Below, one piece after another: positions 7,320 through 16,191 of a stretch of 22,189 bases of DNA. Source of the stretch: a bacterium (GTDB lineage: Bacteria; 4484-113; JALSIF01); contig JALSIF010000107.1 in assembly GCA_026981635.1 (NCBI GenBank), positions 1-22,189 of the forward strand, given 5' to 3'. The translations under genes were made by a program, and so were the position numbers. Positions within the stretch are counted from its first letter, which is position 1. Each line of letters opens with the position of its first letter. The notes below the pieces were generated by a model. That model was not told the origin of the DNA. It made no database searches and saw only the letters and a program-made list of their open reading frames with translations.

Positions 7320-9346
7320 CCTGCCACCACCTCCCTTGAGGGAAGCTGAACCCGCTCAGCCAGGGGAGGACCACCGTTGGTCTCACCTGGCTTTACCACC
7401 ACGTAGCTTTCCCTGATATCAAAGCTGTCCATGGTCATGGCGTGGGTGGGACAGCGGTAGGCACACAGCCCACAGCGGATGCAGATGGTCTCGTCCTTGA
7501 GCAGAGCGGTGGCCCGCTCGGCAAGCTCATCCTCCCGGCCCTCCTCAATGAGGGCGCGGGCGTCAATGCCGTACATGTTTAGCATGAAGCGGTTGATCTC
7601 ATCGGTGATCTCAATCTCGTCCAGCGTGACGAACTTGAGGCAGTCCATCGGGCAGACATCCACGCAGCCGTTGCAGAGGACGCAGAGTTCGCTGTTGTAG
7701 GTGGGCTGGATGTGGCAGCGCAGGCAGCGGTTGGCCTGGCGGACCGCCTCCTGCTTGGAGTAGATGAACTCCACCTGGTCGTTGGTGCGACGCCGGCGGG
7801 CCGGATCCAGCTTGGGCGGGTCGCGCCGCTCGTAGTCCAGATACTCCTCCCGGCAGATCATCTCCCGGGTGTAGTTCTCAATGGTGTGGACCTCAAAGGT
7901 GTAGCTTCGGGTGATGCGCTCGCCGGTTAGGTACTCGTGGATGCCGGCGGCTGCCCGCTGGCCGGCTGCGATGCAGGTGATAAACAGGCTCGGCCCCACC
8001 GAGATGTCGCCGGCGGCAAAGACCCCCTCCAGGTTGGTGGCGCCGGTGAGAAAGTCAACGTCAATGTAGCCGCGAGGAGTGAGGCGCAGGTTCTTTAGCT
8101 CACCCACCATGAAGTTGTCCAGCACCCGCTGACCGATGGCGAAGTAGACGGTGTCAAACTCCCAGAATTCCTCGCTGTCGTCAATGATTACCGGGCTGAA
8201 GCGGCCGTCCTCGTCAAAGGCCCGCGCCACCCGCTGGGTGATCACTCCCTTTACCCGCTTACCGTGGACCGGGTCGGGCTCGGTGACGATCTCCTTGAAG
8301 GTGTAACGGTTGTGGAGGTAGATGCCCTCCTCCATGAACTCCTCCACCTCGGCGTCGGTGGAGGGCATCTCCTGGCGCGATTCAACAGTGAACATGTGGA
8401 CCTCAACCTCGGGGTCCAGCTCCTCCTCGGGCACCACCGGGTGGTCGCGCCTGACTCCGTAGGCGTAGCGCAAGGCGGTGCGCACCACGTCGCAGGCCAC
8501 CAGACCTCCCCCCAACACGGCGATCTTCTTGCCGCACTCGGGGCAGTCCTTGCCCAGCGCCACATCGGCCAGGAAGTCAATCCCCGCCCTCACTCCGAAG
8601 GCGTCGTGGCCGGGGATACGAAGCACGCTGCCCTGCCAGAGGCCCACCGCAATGAGCAGGGCCTCGTAGCCCTGCTCCCTGAGCTCCTCCCAGGTCACAT
8701 CCTTGCCGAAGGTAACCCCGCACTTCAAAGTTATACGGGGCAGAGATAGGATCGCCTCGCACTCCCGCTGAATCAGCTCCCGCTCCAAGCGGAAAAGGGG
8801 CACCCCGTACTGCATCATCCCGCCCGGCTCGGGCATCATCTCAAGAATGAGCACCTCATAGCCCAACCGGGCCAGGTCATGGGCGGCGGTAAGCCCCGCT
8901 ACACCCGCTCCCACGATGGCCACCTTGTGGCCGTTGGGAGGCGGATTCAGCGTGCCGGCGGCGTGGGAGTAGCGCAGGGTCTCGGCCGGATCGCGCACCT
9001 CAACTCCATAGAAGTTGTTGATGTAGCGCTTGAGGGCCCGGATGGAGACCGGATTGTCGTAGTCCTTGCGGCGGCAGGCGGTCTCACAGGGCGCCCCGCA
9101 TACCTTGCCACACATGGAGACGAAGGGGTTGTTGGCCCGGGCGTAGGCGTAGCCCCGCTCATACTCCCCGTTGGCCACCGCCAGCACATAGCCCCGCCCG
9201 TCGGTCTGGACCGGGCAGGCCTCCATGCACTCAATCAGTCCGCGAAACTCAAGCAGGTCGGGAAGAACGGCGTGGTACTTCTGGTCGGCGTAGTAGATAT
9301 CCTTGATGACCCTACCGCCAGGCTGCTGCCAAGGATTTGTCACCAT
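7316..9346 (-). CDS. GltD-like FAD/NAD(P) oxidoreductase with C-terminal dicluster ferredoxin domain
   Basis: A 676-residue cytoplasmic flavoprotein. Residues 35-92 hold the GltD-type iron-sulfur cysteines (C40, C44, then C79, C83, C87, C91). A first dinucleotide fold starts at GAGVAG (146-151), a second GGG site is at 279-281, and the FAD motif GVFAAGD is at 441-447. The C-terminus adds C541/C544 and two ferredoxin motifs CxxCxxCxxxCP (555-566 and 622-633). Such proteins move electrons between NAD(P)H, FAD and iron-sulfur partners. There is no glutamate synthase large subunit nearby; instead it heads the Rieske/cytochrome b/cbb3 operon, so it may be an electron-input or bifurcation module. 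I chose the ATG at 9346 (AGGA 8 bp upstream) over the in-frame GTG at 9364. Confidence 0.88.
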   Translation of the reverse strand: MVTNPWQQPGGRVIKDIYYADQKYHAVLPDLLEFRGLIECMEACPVQTDGRGYVLAVANGEYERGYAYARANNPFVSMCGKVCGAPCETACRRKDYDNPVSIRALKRYINNFYGVEVRDPAETLRYSHAAGTLNPPPNGHKVAIVGAGVAGLTAAHDLARLGYEVLILEMMPEPGGMMQYGVPLFRLERELIQRECEAILSLPRITLKCGVTFGKDVTWEELREQGYEALLIAVGLWQGSVLRIPGHDAFGVRAGIDFLADVALGKDCPECGKKIAVLGGGLVACDVVRTALRYAYGVRRDHPVVPEEELDPEVEVHMFTVESRQEMPSTDAEVEEFMEEGIYLHNRYTFKEIVTEPDPVHGKRVKGVITQRVARAFDEDGRFSPVIIDDSEEFWEFDTVYFAIGQRVLDNFMVGELKNLRLTPRGYIDVDFLTGATNLEGVFAAGDISVGPSLFITCIAAGQRAAAGIHEYLTGERITRSYTFEVHTIENYTREMICREEYLDYERRDPPKLDPARRRRTNDQVEFIYSKQEAVRQANRCLRCHIQPTYNSELCVLCNGCVDVCPMDCLKFVTLDEIEITDEINRFMLNMYGIDARALIEEGREDELAERATALLKDETICIRCGLCAYRCPTHAMTMDSFDIRESYVVVKPGETNGGPPLAERVQLPSREVVAG

Positions 9347-9378
9347 CGCTCGGTTCCTACCCACCTAATCCTAGCCCA

Positions 9379-9396
9379 CCTCACCGGAGGGTGAGG
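9379..9396 (-). promoter_or_regulatory. Hairpin in the 5' leader of the respiratory operon
   Basis: CCTCACC and GGTGAGG form a perfect 7-bp stem with a 4-base loop. It lies just downstream of the minus-strand -10 box, so it would be at the very 5' end of the respiratory mRNA. It is not followed by a T-run and so is not a terminator. It could stabilise the message or act as a binding site; no function is shown. Confidence 0.5.
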
Positions 9397-9403
9397 CGGG
9401 GAA

Positions 9404-9409
9404 ATTATA
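9404..9409 (-). promoter_or_regulatory. Predicted -10 box of the respiratory operon promoter
   Basis: A perfect TATAAT on the minus strand, about 57 bp upstream of the oxidoreductase ATG. This predicts a leader of about 50 bases. No good -35 hexamer is visible at 17 +/- 1 bp, so an activator may be needed. Confidence 0.55.
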
Positions 9410-9471
9410 CCATCTTTGTGAAGATTATCACTTAGCTAACCCTTCCATCGCCAGCCCCCACCCGGCCTCCC

Positions 9472-9477
9472 TATAAT
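9472..9477 (+). promoter_or_regulatory. Predicted -10 box for the NAD-salvage pair
   Basis: A perfect TATAAT on the plus strand, 20 bp upstream of the first ATG. This gives a predicted leader of about 14 bases with no Shine-Dalgarno sequence. The -35 region is GC-rich and unlike TTGACA. It is divergent from the respiratory promoter, with about 62 bp between the two -10 boxes. Confidence 0.5.
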
Positions 9478-9497
9478 GGCGCCCAGAGCCGATATTC

Positions 9498-10874
9498 ATG
9501 AGCCGCTACCTCAACACCGACCTCTATGAAGTGACCATGGCCCTGGGCTATCTCAGGGCTGGGATGGCCCATCGGGAGGCCCACTTTGAACTCTTCTTTC
9601 GCGACCTGCCCAGGCGGAGAAACTTTGTAGTGGCAGCGGGGGTTGACCGGGCGGTTGAGTTTGCCCAGGGCTTCAAGCTGGACGGAGAGGACATTGACTA
9701 CCTGCGCGCCGTTCCCGCCTTCGGATCCATCGCCGATGAACTGTGGGAGCAGCTGGAGGCACTTCCGCCTCCCCTGCGCATCTACTCGGTGAGGGAGGGG
9801 GAGGTGGTGTTTCCCCACGAACCGGTTGTCCGCATAGAGGGACCCCTGGCCACCTGTCAACTCCTTGAGACGGCGATCATCTCCCTGGTCCACTATCCAT
9901 CGGTGGTGGCCTCCAAGGCGGCCCGGGTCCGCTTCGCCTGCCGGGGAAAGACCTTCCTGGAGTTCGGCATGCGCCGGGCTCCCATGCTGGAGGCGGCGCT
10001 GGAGGCCAGCCGGGTGGCCTACATGGTGGGGGCGGATGCAGTGAGCAACACCGAGTGCGGAAGACGCTTCGGGATCCCGGTGGCGGGGACCATGGCCCAC
10101 TCCTGGGTGATGAGCTTCCCCACTGAACGGGAGGCCTTCCAGAGCTTTATTGAGACCTTTCCAGAGCTTGGCATCCTGCTCATTGACACCTGGGGGGTTG
10201 AGCATGGGCTCTCCTCCGCCCTCCAGGTGGACGGCAGGCTAAGGGCGGTGCGGATAGATTCCGGCCGGCTAAAGGAAGAGACCCGCTGGGTGAGACGGAT
10301 GCTGGACCAGGCGGGAAAGGAGAAGGTGAGGATCATCCTCTCCGGCAACTTGGACGAATACATCATTGACGAACTTTTGCGGGAGGGGGTGCCGGTGGAC
10401 TCCTTTGGGGTGGGTACCGAGATGGTCAACTCCACCGACAGCCCCAAGATCTCCTACATCTATAAGCTGGTAGCGGTGGAGAATGGGGAAGGGAAACTCA
10501 GGCCCACCATAAAGATAAGCCCGGGCAAAAAGACCTGGCCCTGGGGAAAGCAGGTGCTGAGGCGGCTTGAGGATGGGGTGATGGCAGGGGACCTGATCAT
10601 CCGCCATGACGAGGAGGGCTATCCCGGCGAGCCGCTAGTTAGGCTACGCTGGAGCCGGAAAGAAGGCTGGCGTGAGCCGCCACGGCAGTTGGAGGAGAAC
10701 CGCCATTTCTGCATCTCCAGGCTCAACCAGCTTCCCCCAGGACTGCGCGACCTCTATGAGACCCGTCCCTACCCGGTGGAGATCAGCTCCCGGCTAGAAA
10801 GGGAACGCCGTGCACTGGAGATGCTGGAACTTGCCCGGGTGAACCTAAAGGGTGAGCGGGCAGGTAGAAGATAG
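9498..10874 (+). CDS. pncB: Nicotinate phosphoribosyltransferase
   Basis: This enzyme makes nicotinate mononucleotide from nicotinate, PRPP and ATP, the committed step of the Preiss-Handler NAD salvage route in the cytoplasm. The 458-residue protein opens with the family signature TDLYEVTMA (residues 7-15) and has FRDLPRRRNF, EFGMRRAP, VAGTMAHSWVMSF and DSGRLKEETRWVR, all typical of the bacterial NAPRTase family. Length falls between the E. coli enzyme (about 400) and the Bacillus/human type (about 490-540). The C-terminal 90 residues follow the family pattern. The ATG at 9498 matches the usual N-terminus; there is no Shine-Dalgarno sequence. The nicotinamidase gene follows 32 bp later, giving a two-step nicotinamide to NaMN unit. 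Confidence 0.93.
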   Translation: MSRYLNTDLYEVTMALGYLRAGMAHREAHFELFFRDLPRRRNFVVAAGVDRAVEFAQGFKLDGEDIDYLRAVPAFGSIADELWEQLEALPPPLRIYSVREGEVVFPHEPVVRIEGPLATCQLLETAIISLVHYPSVVASKAARVRFACRGKTFLEFGMRRAPMLEAALEASRVAYMVGADAVSNTECGRRFGIPVAGTMAHSWVMSFPTEREAFQSFIETFPELGILLIDTWGVEHGLSSALQVDGRLRAVRIDSGRLKEETRWVRRMLDQAGKEKVRIILSGNLDEYIIDELLREGVPVDSFGVGTEMVNSTDSPKISYIYKLVAVENGEGKLRPTIKISPGKKTWPWGKQVLRRLEDGVMAGDLIIRHDEEGYPGEPLVRLRWSRKEGWREPPRQLEENRHFCISRLNQLPPGLRDLYETRPYPVEISSRLERERRALEMLELARVNLKGERAGRR

Positions 10875-10906
10875 GGAGAGGGAAATGCCACCTGGAGGTG
10901 GAAGCG

Positions 10907-11554
10907 ATGGCGCTGGTCTTCGTGGACATTGACACTCAGTTTGACTTCATGGACCCCCAGGGCAAGCTTTATGTCCCCGGGGCGGAGAAGCTCCAGGAAA
11001 ACCTGCGGCGGCTGACCGAAATTGCCCGGGAGCGTGGCATCCTGGTCATAGCCACGGCGGACAACCATCCAGAAGATGCGGAGGAGTTTGCCGAGTGGCC
11101 CCCCCACTGTGTGATGGGAACCCCGGGCCAGCTCAAGATGCCCTACACCTCCTTTGCCAACCCCTTCCGGGTCCCCTGGCAGGAACCTCCCAAGGCAGAG
11201 GAGATCCCCCTTGAGGGGCAGGTGATCATTGAGAAGAACGCCCTCTCCTGCTTTACCAATCCGAGCTGTGACCCATACCTCAGGCGGGTGGCCAAGGAGC
11301 TTAGCGGGGATGAGCCGGTCACCTTTGTGGTCTATGGGGTGGCCACTGACTACTGCGTGAGGGCGGCAACGCTGGGGCTTAGAGAGCGGGGATACCCGGT
11401 GATGGTGGTTGAGGACGCCATTGCCGGGGTAAGCGAGGAGACCACCAAGCAGGCCCTGGAGGAGATGCGCCGGGCTGGGGCCCAGTTTGTCACTACCGAC
11501 CAGGTAGTGGAGATGGTCGGGCACGGAGTTCCCCAGGCCAGAGAGGGAAGCTAG
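10907..11554 (+). CDS. pncA: Nicotinamidase (isochorismatase-family cysteine hydrolase)
   Basis: It is likely to hydrolyse nicotinamide to nicotinate, feeding the enzyme encoded just upstream. The 215-residue protein has the cysteine hydrolase triad: D9 in DTQFDF, K110 in IIEKNALSCF and C150 in YGVATDYCVRAA. D52 and H54 (ADNHP) and H67 (PPHCVMGTPG) fit the metal-site positions of nicotinamidases. I chose the ATG at 10907, because GGAGG lies 8 bp before it and the beta-strand ALVFVD starts there, rather than the GTG 9 bp upstream. The isochorismatase superfamily is broad, so the substrate rests on motif detail plus adjacency to nicotinate phosphoribosyltransferase; together these make nicotinamidase likely. 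Confidence 0.88.
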   Translation: MALVFVDIDTQFDFMDPQGKLYVPGAEKLQENLRRLTEIARERGILVIATADNHPEDAEEFAEWPPHCVMGTPGQLKMPYTSFANPFRVPWQEPPKAEEIPLEGQVIIEKNALSCFTNPSCDPYLRRVAKELSGDEPVTFVVYGVATDYCVRAATLGLRERGYPVMVVEDAIAGVSEETTKQALEEMRRAGAQFVTTDQVVEMVGHGVPQAREGS

Positions 11555-11626
11555 TCCCTCCTTCAAAAGAGGAGACCAAAGCCCCCAAAGCAAAGTAAAA
11601 ACCTCCCCGCAGAGGGTAAAACCTAC

Positions 11627-11656
11627 TTGACCCTGCCTTGGCAGTTGTGGTATAAA
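11627..11656 (+). promoter_or_regulatory. Promoter of the 23S rRNA gene
   Basis: TTGACC (11627-11632), an 18-bp spacer, then TATAAA (11651-11656) form the best sigma70-like promoter in the window, about 100 bp upstream of the mature 23S. Two small dyads overlap it: CTGCC-TT-GGCAG inside the spacer (11633-11644) and GTGG/CCAC flanking the -10 box (11647-11660). These could be operator half-sites or chance. Confidence 0.75.
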
Positions 11657-11692
11657 CCACTTCTGCCCGCTGGACGTGGTTCGGCAGGGCAC

Positions 11693-11734
11693 CGTACCTT
11701 GAAAGCTGGTGGCTAGCGTGGATCCTAGTCCGAG
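11693..11734 (+). other. 5' strand of the 23S precursor processing stem
   Basis: Bases 11711-11734 pair with 14659-14682 as a 24-bp helix containing only two G-U wobbles. CGTACCT at 11693-11699 also pairs with AGGTACG at 14694-14700. This is the long duplex expected for RNase III excision of pre-23S. A small hairpin (CCCTTG-GAGA-CAAGGG, 11736-11751) lies between it and the mature 5' end. Confidence 0.85.
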
Positions 11735-11762
11735 TCCCTTGGAGACAAGGGGCAAGGGAGCA

Positions 11763-14638
<2,876 letters not shown>

Positions 14639-14658
14639 TTCCTTCCCCTTGACCTCAG

Positions 14659-14700
14659 CTCGGACTGGGATCCACGCTGGCCGCCCGCTGGATAGGTACG
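14659..14700 (+). other. 3' strand of the 23S precursor processing stem
   Basis: Bases 14659-14682 are complementary to 11711-11734 over 24 positions, with two positions changed only to G-U wobbles. AGGTACG at 14694-14700 pairs with 11693-11699. It closes the precursor around the 23S and confirms that the rRNA unit contains 23S alone. Confidence 0.85.
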
Positions 14701-14716
14701 AAGACTTCTCACCCCC

Positions 14717-14746
14717 AGGCAGGCAAGAGCCTGCCTTTTTTTATTT
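14717..14746 (+). terminator. Intrinsic terminator of the 23S unit
   Basis: AGGCAGGC and GCCTGCCT form a perfect 8-bp GC-rich stem with an AAGA loop, followed directly by a 7-base T-run and then ATTT. It is the strongest terminator in the window and ends the rRNA transcript before any 5S gene could occur. Confidence 0.93.
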
Positions 14747-14947
14747 GTGAGAGATGGAGGAGAAAGCCTGCCCCTTCCCAGAGCATGGGCTTTAGCAGGG
14801 TGAGCCTGGTTTGAGTAAGCTTAGGCTATCGGAGAAAGCAGGCAAGAGCTGGAAGAGCTGGCTCGCTTTCTGGCTGCCCGACTGACGGACGAGCTCAGGG
14901 AGGGGGGCTGGCTCAGGGATCCAAAACTTGAGCTTGCCTTTCGCGAG

Positions 14948-15655
14948 GTGCTCCGCCATCACTTCATTCCCCAGTTTGACCACCTGGGCCTGCTAGGGAG
15001 GCCGCCCTGGCGGGAGGACGAGCTTCGCATCATCTATCAAAATCGGGTGCTCTCACTCAAGCGCTCCGCCACCGGCAGGCTCATCTCCTCCTCCAGCGAA
15101 CCGGCCATCATGGCGGTGATGCTGGAGACCCTCCGGCTGGAGGAAGGGAGCAGGGTGTTAGAGGTGGGTACTGGCAGCGGCTGGAATGCCGCGCTGATTG
15201 CCTATCGCATCGGCCCGAGGGGGCTAGTGGTGAGCCTGGACCTGGAGCGGGAGCTGCAAGACCATGCCCGGCAGGCCCTGGCCCGCTACGGCTTTGACAA
15301 TGTGGTGCTGGTCAACCGAGATGGCCACCTCGGTGCGACCGAGTATGCCCCTTACGACCGGCTGATCGTCACCGCGGCAGCCAAGGGGATCACCAGGCCC
15401 TGGTACGAGCAGCTGGCAGAGGGTGGGGTGATGGTGGTGCCGGTTGAGATAGAACTAGGAAACTCCCCCGTCTACCGCTTCGTCAAGCGCGAGGGCAGGT
15501 TGGAGGGTGAGCTCATCAGCTTTGCCTCCTTCCTACCCATGGAGCCCAGGGCAGCGGTGGAGTTTGTGGCCACCGCCCGGGGCATCGGCCAGCTCGGCTG
15601 GCGGCTGGGGCAGGAATTCGTCATTGAACCTCCCCCGGGCAGAAAAACCAGCTAG
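14948..15655 (+). CDS. pcm: Protein-L-isoaspartate O-methyltransferase-like SAM methyltransferase
   Basis: PIMT repairs isoaspartyl damage in proteins using S-adenosylmethionine. The SAM-binding motif VLEVGTGSGWNAALIA (70-85 from this start) is followed by VVSLDLE, then APYDRLIVTAA and LAEGGVMVVPVE, all in PIMT order. The usual TxSQP segment is SSSEPAIM here, so it is a divergent member and its substrate is not certain. The GTG at 14948 is the first conventional start. The open frame continues upstream to 14825, and its translation (RLTDELREGG, WLRDPKLELAFREV) looks like the normal PIMT N-terminal helices. The true start is therefore probably near 14849, at a CTG with AGG 6 bp upstream, or another non-AUG codon. 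The 3' end shares a CTAG with tadA. Confidence 0.8.
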   Translation: MLRHHFIPQFDHLGLLGRPPWREDELRIIYQNRVLSLKRSATGRLISSSSEPAIMAVMLETLRLEEGSRVLEVGTGSGWNAALIAYRIGPRGLVVSLDLERELQDHARQALARYGFDNVVLVNRDGHLGATEYAPYDRLIVTAAAKGITRPWYEQLAEGGVMVVPVEIELGNSPVYRFVKREGRLEGELISFASFLPMEPRAAVEFVATARGIGQLGWRLGQEFVIEPPPGRKTS

Positions 15656-16122
15656 CCATCCTCCGCACGAAGCCCCTCAAAGAAGGCCCTAAGCAGGCTG
15701 CGGGACTCCTCTTCCCCTACCCCACCAACCATGGCAAGGCGCCTGAAACGCTCATGGCCAGCAAGCTTGAAGCGGGAACGGAGAGCGCCGAACTTGGGCT
15801 CGGGGCAACCGTAAACCAGTCGGGAGATGCGGGCGATGAGGATCGCTCCCAGACACATGAGGCAGGGTTCAACGGTGACGTAGAGAGTGGCCCCCTCAAG
15901 ACGGAAGTCGCCCTGGTGGCGGGCCGCTTCCCGCAAAGCCACCACCTCGGCATGGGCAGTAGGGTCGCTGTCCCGGCGGGTCCGATTTTCCCCCTCCCCC
16001 ACTACCTCCCCCCCCAGCACTACCACTGCTCCTACCGGCACCTCCTCGGCCACCAGAGCTTGGCGGGCAAGCTCCAGCGCCCGCCCCATGAACCTCTCGT
16101 CCTCAGATAAGAAATCGGCCAA
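15652..16122 (-). CDS. tadA: tRNA-specific adenosine deaminase
   Basis: TadA converts adenosine to inosine at the wobble position (A34) of tRNA-Arg(ACG), an essential step in decoding. The 156-residue protein shows the zinc deaminase motifs HAE (57-59, with E59 as proton shuttle) and PCLMC (86-90), plus EVPVGAVVV near 27-35 and YGCPEPKFGA, typical of TadA rather than cytosine or guanine deaminases. The start is a TTG at 16122, because the family helix (EDERFMGRALELA) begins before the next ATG at 16089. The TTG has no Shine-Dalgarno sequence, but TAGAAT lies 8 bp upstream, which fits a leaderless message. It converges on the methyltransferase gene with a 4-bp overlap. Confidence 0.94.
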   Translation of the reverse strand: MADFLSEDERFMGRALELARQALVAEEVPVGAVVVLGGEVVGEGENRTRRDSDPTAHAEVVALREAARHQGDFRLEGATLYVTVEPCLMCLGAILIARISRLVYGCPEPKFGALRSRFKLAGHERFRRLAMVGGVGEEESRSLLRAFFEGLRAEDG

Positions 16123-16130
16123 GGGGGGCG

Positions 16131-16136
16131 ATTCTA
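16131..16136 (-). promoter_or_regulatory. Predicted -10 box directly upstream of tadA
   Basis: TAGAAT on the minus strand (5 of 6 matches to TATAAT) ends 8 bp before the TTG start. Transcription would begin at or next to the start codon, giving a leaderless mRNA. Confidence 0.4.
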
Positions 16137-16154
16137 GCCCAGCTAGGGGGCTAG
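16134..16154. repeat. Inverted repeat between the lipoprotein gene and tadA
   Basis: CTAGCCC (16134-16140) and GGGCTAG (16148-16154) form a 7-bp stem with a 7-base loop. There is no T-run on either side, so it is not a standard terminator. It overlaps the predicted tadA -10 box and could affect either read-through from the lipoprotein gene or tadA transcription. Confidence 0.4.
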
Positions 16155-16191
16155 CCTTTGGGCTTCCACCTGCCAGGAGCTCGGCTGGGGT

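Larger units (their letters stand above)
14639..14847 (+). other. Non-coding stretch: 23S trailer, terminator and methyltransferase upstream region
   Basis: It holds the 3' half of the processing stem and the terminator, then about 100 bp (14747-14848) with no convincing gene. No 5S rRNA or tRNA is visible. The 12-mer GCAGGCAAGAGC of the terminator (14719-14730) recurs at 14838-14849, and GGAGAAAGC occurs at 14759 and 14831. The methyltransferase frame is open from 14825 after a TAG at 14822. Confidence 0.6.

Noticed and set aside
7712-7726. CLRCH in the flavoprotein as a possible c-type haem site
   Set aside because: The protein has no signal peptide and is cytoplasmic. The cysteines (C541/C544) belong to an iron-sulfur/GltD-type region, so covalent haem is unlikely.
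9471-10205. A 244-codon minus-strand frame over the nicotinate phosphoribosyltransferase gene
   Set aside because: It is a shadow frame. The plus-strand product matches a known family along its length.
10769-11755. A 328-codon minus-strand frame over pncA
   Set aside because: It is a shadow of the GC-rich nicotinamidase gene; it lacks recognisable domains, and the plus strand has clear catalytic motifs.
14639-14716. A possible 5S rRNA between 23S and its terminator
   Set aside because: The gap is only 78 bases, is mostly occupied by the processing stem, and has none of the 5S landmarks.
16134-16154. The 7-bp inverted repeat as a terminator for the lipoprotein gene
   Set aside because: There is no T-run after the stem on the minus strand; it is kept only as an inverted repeat.
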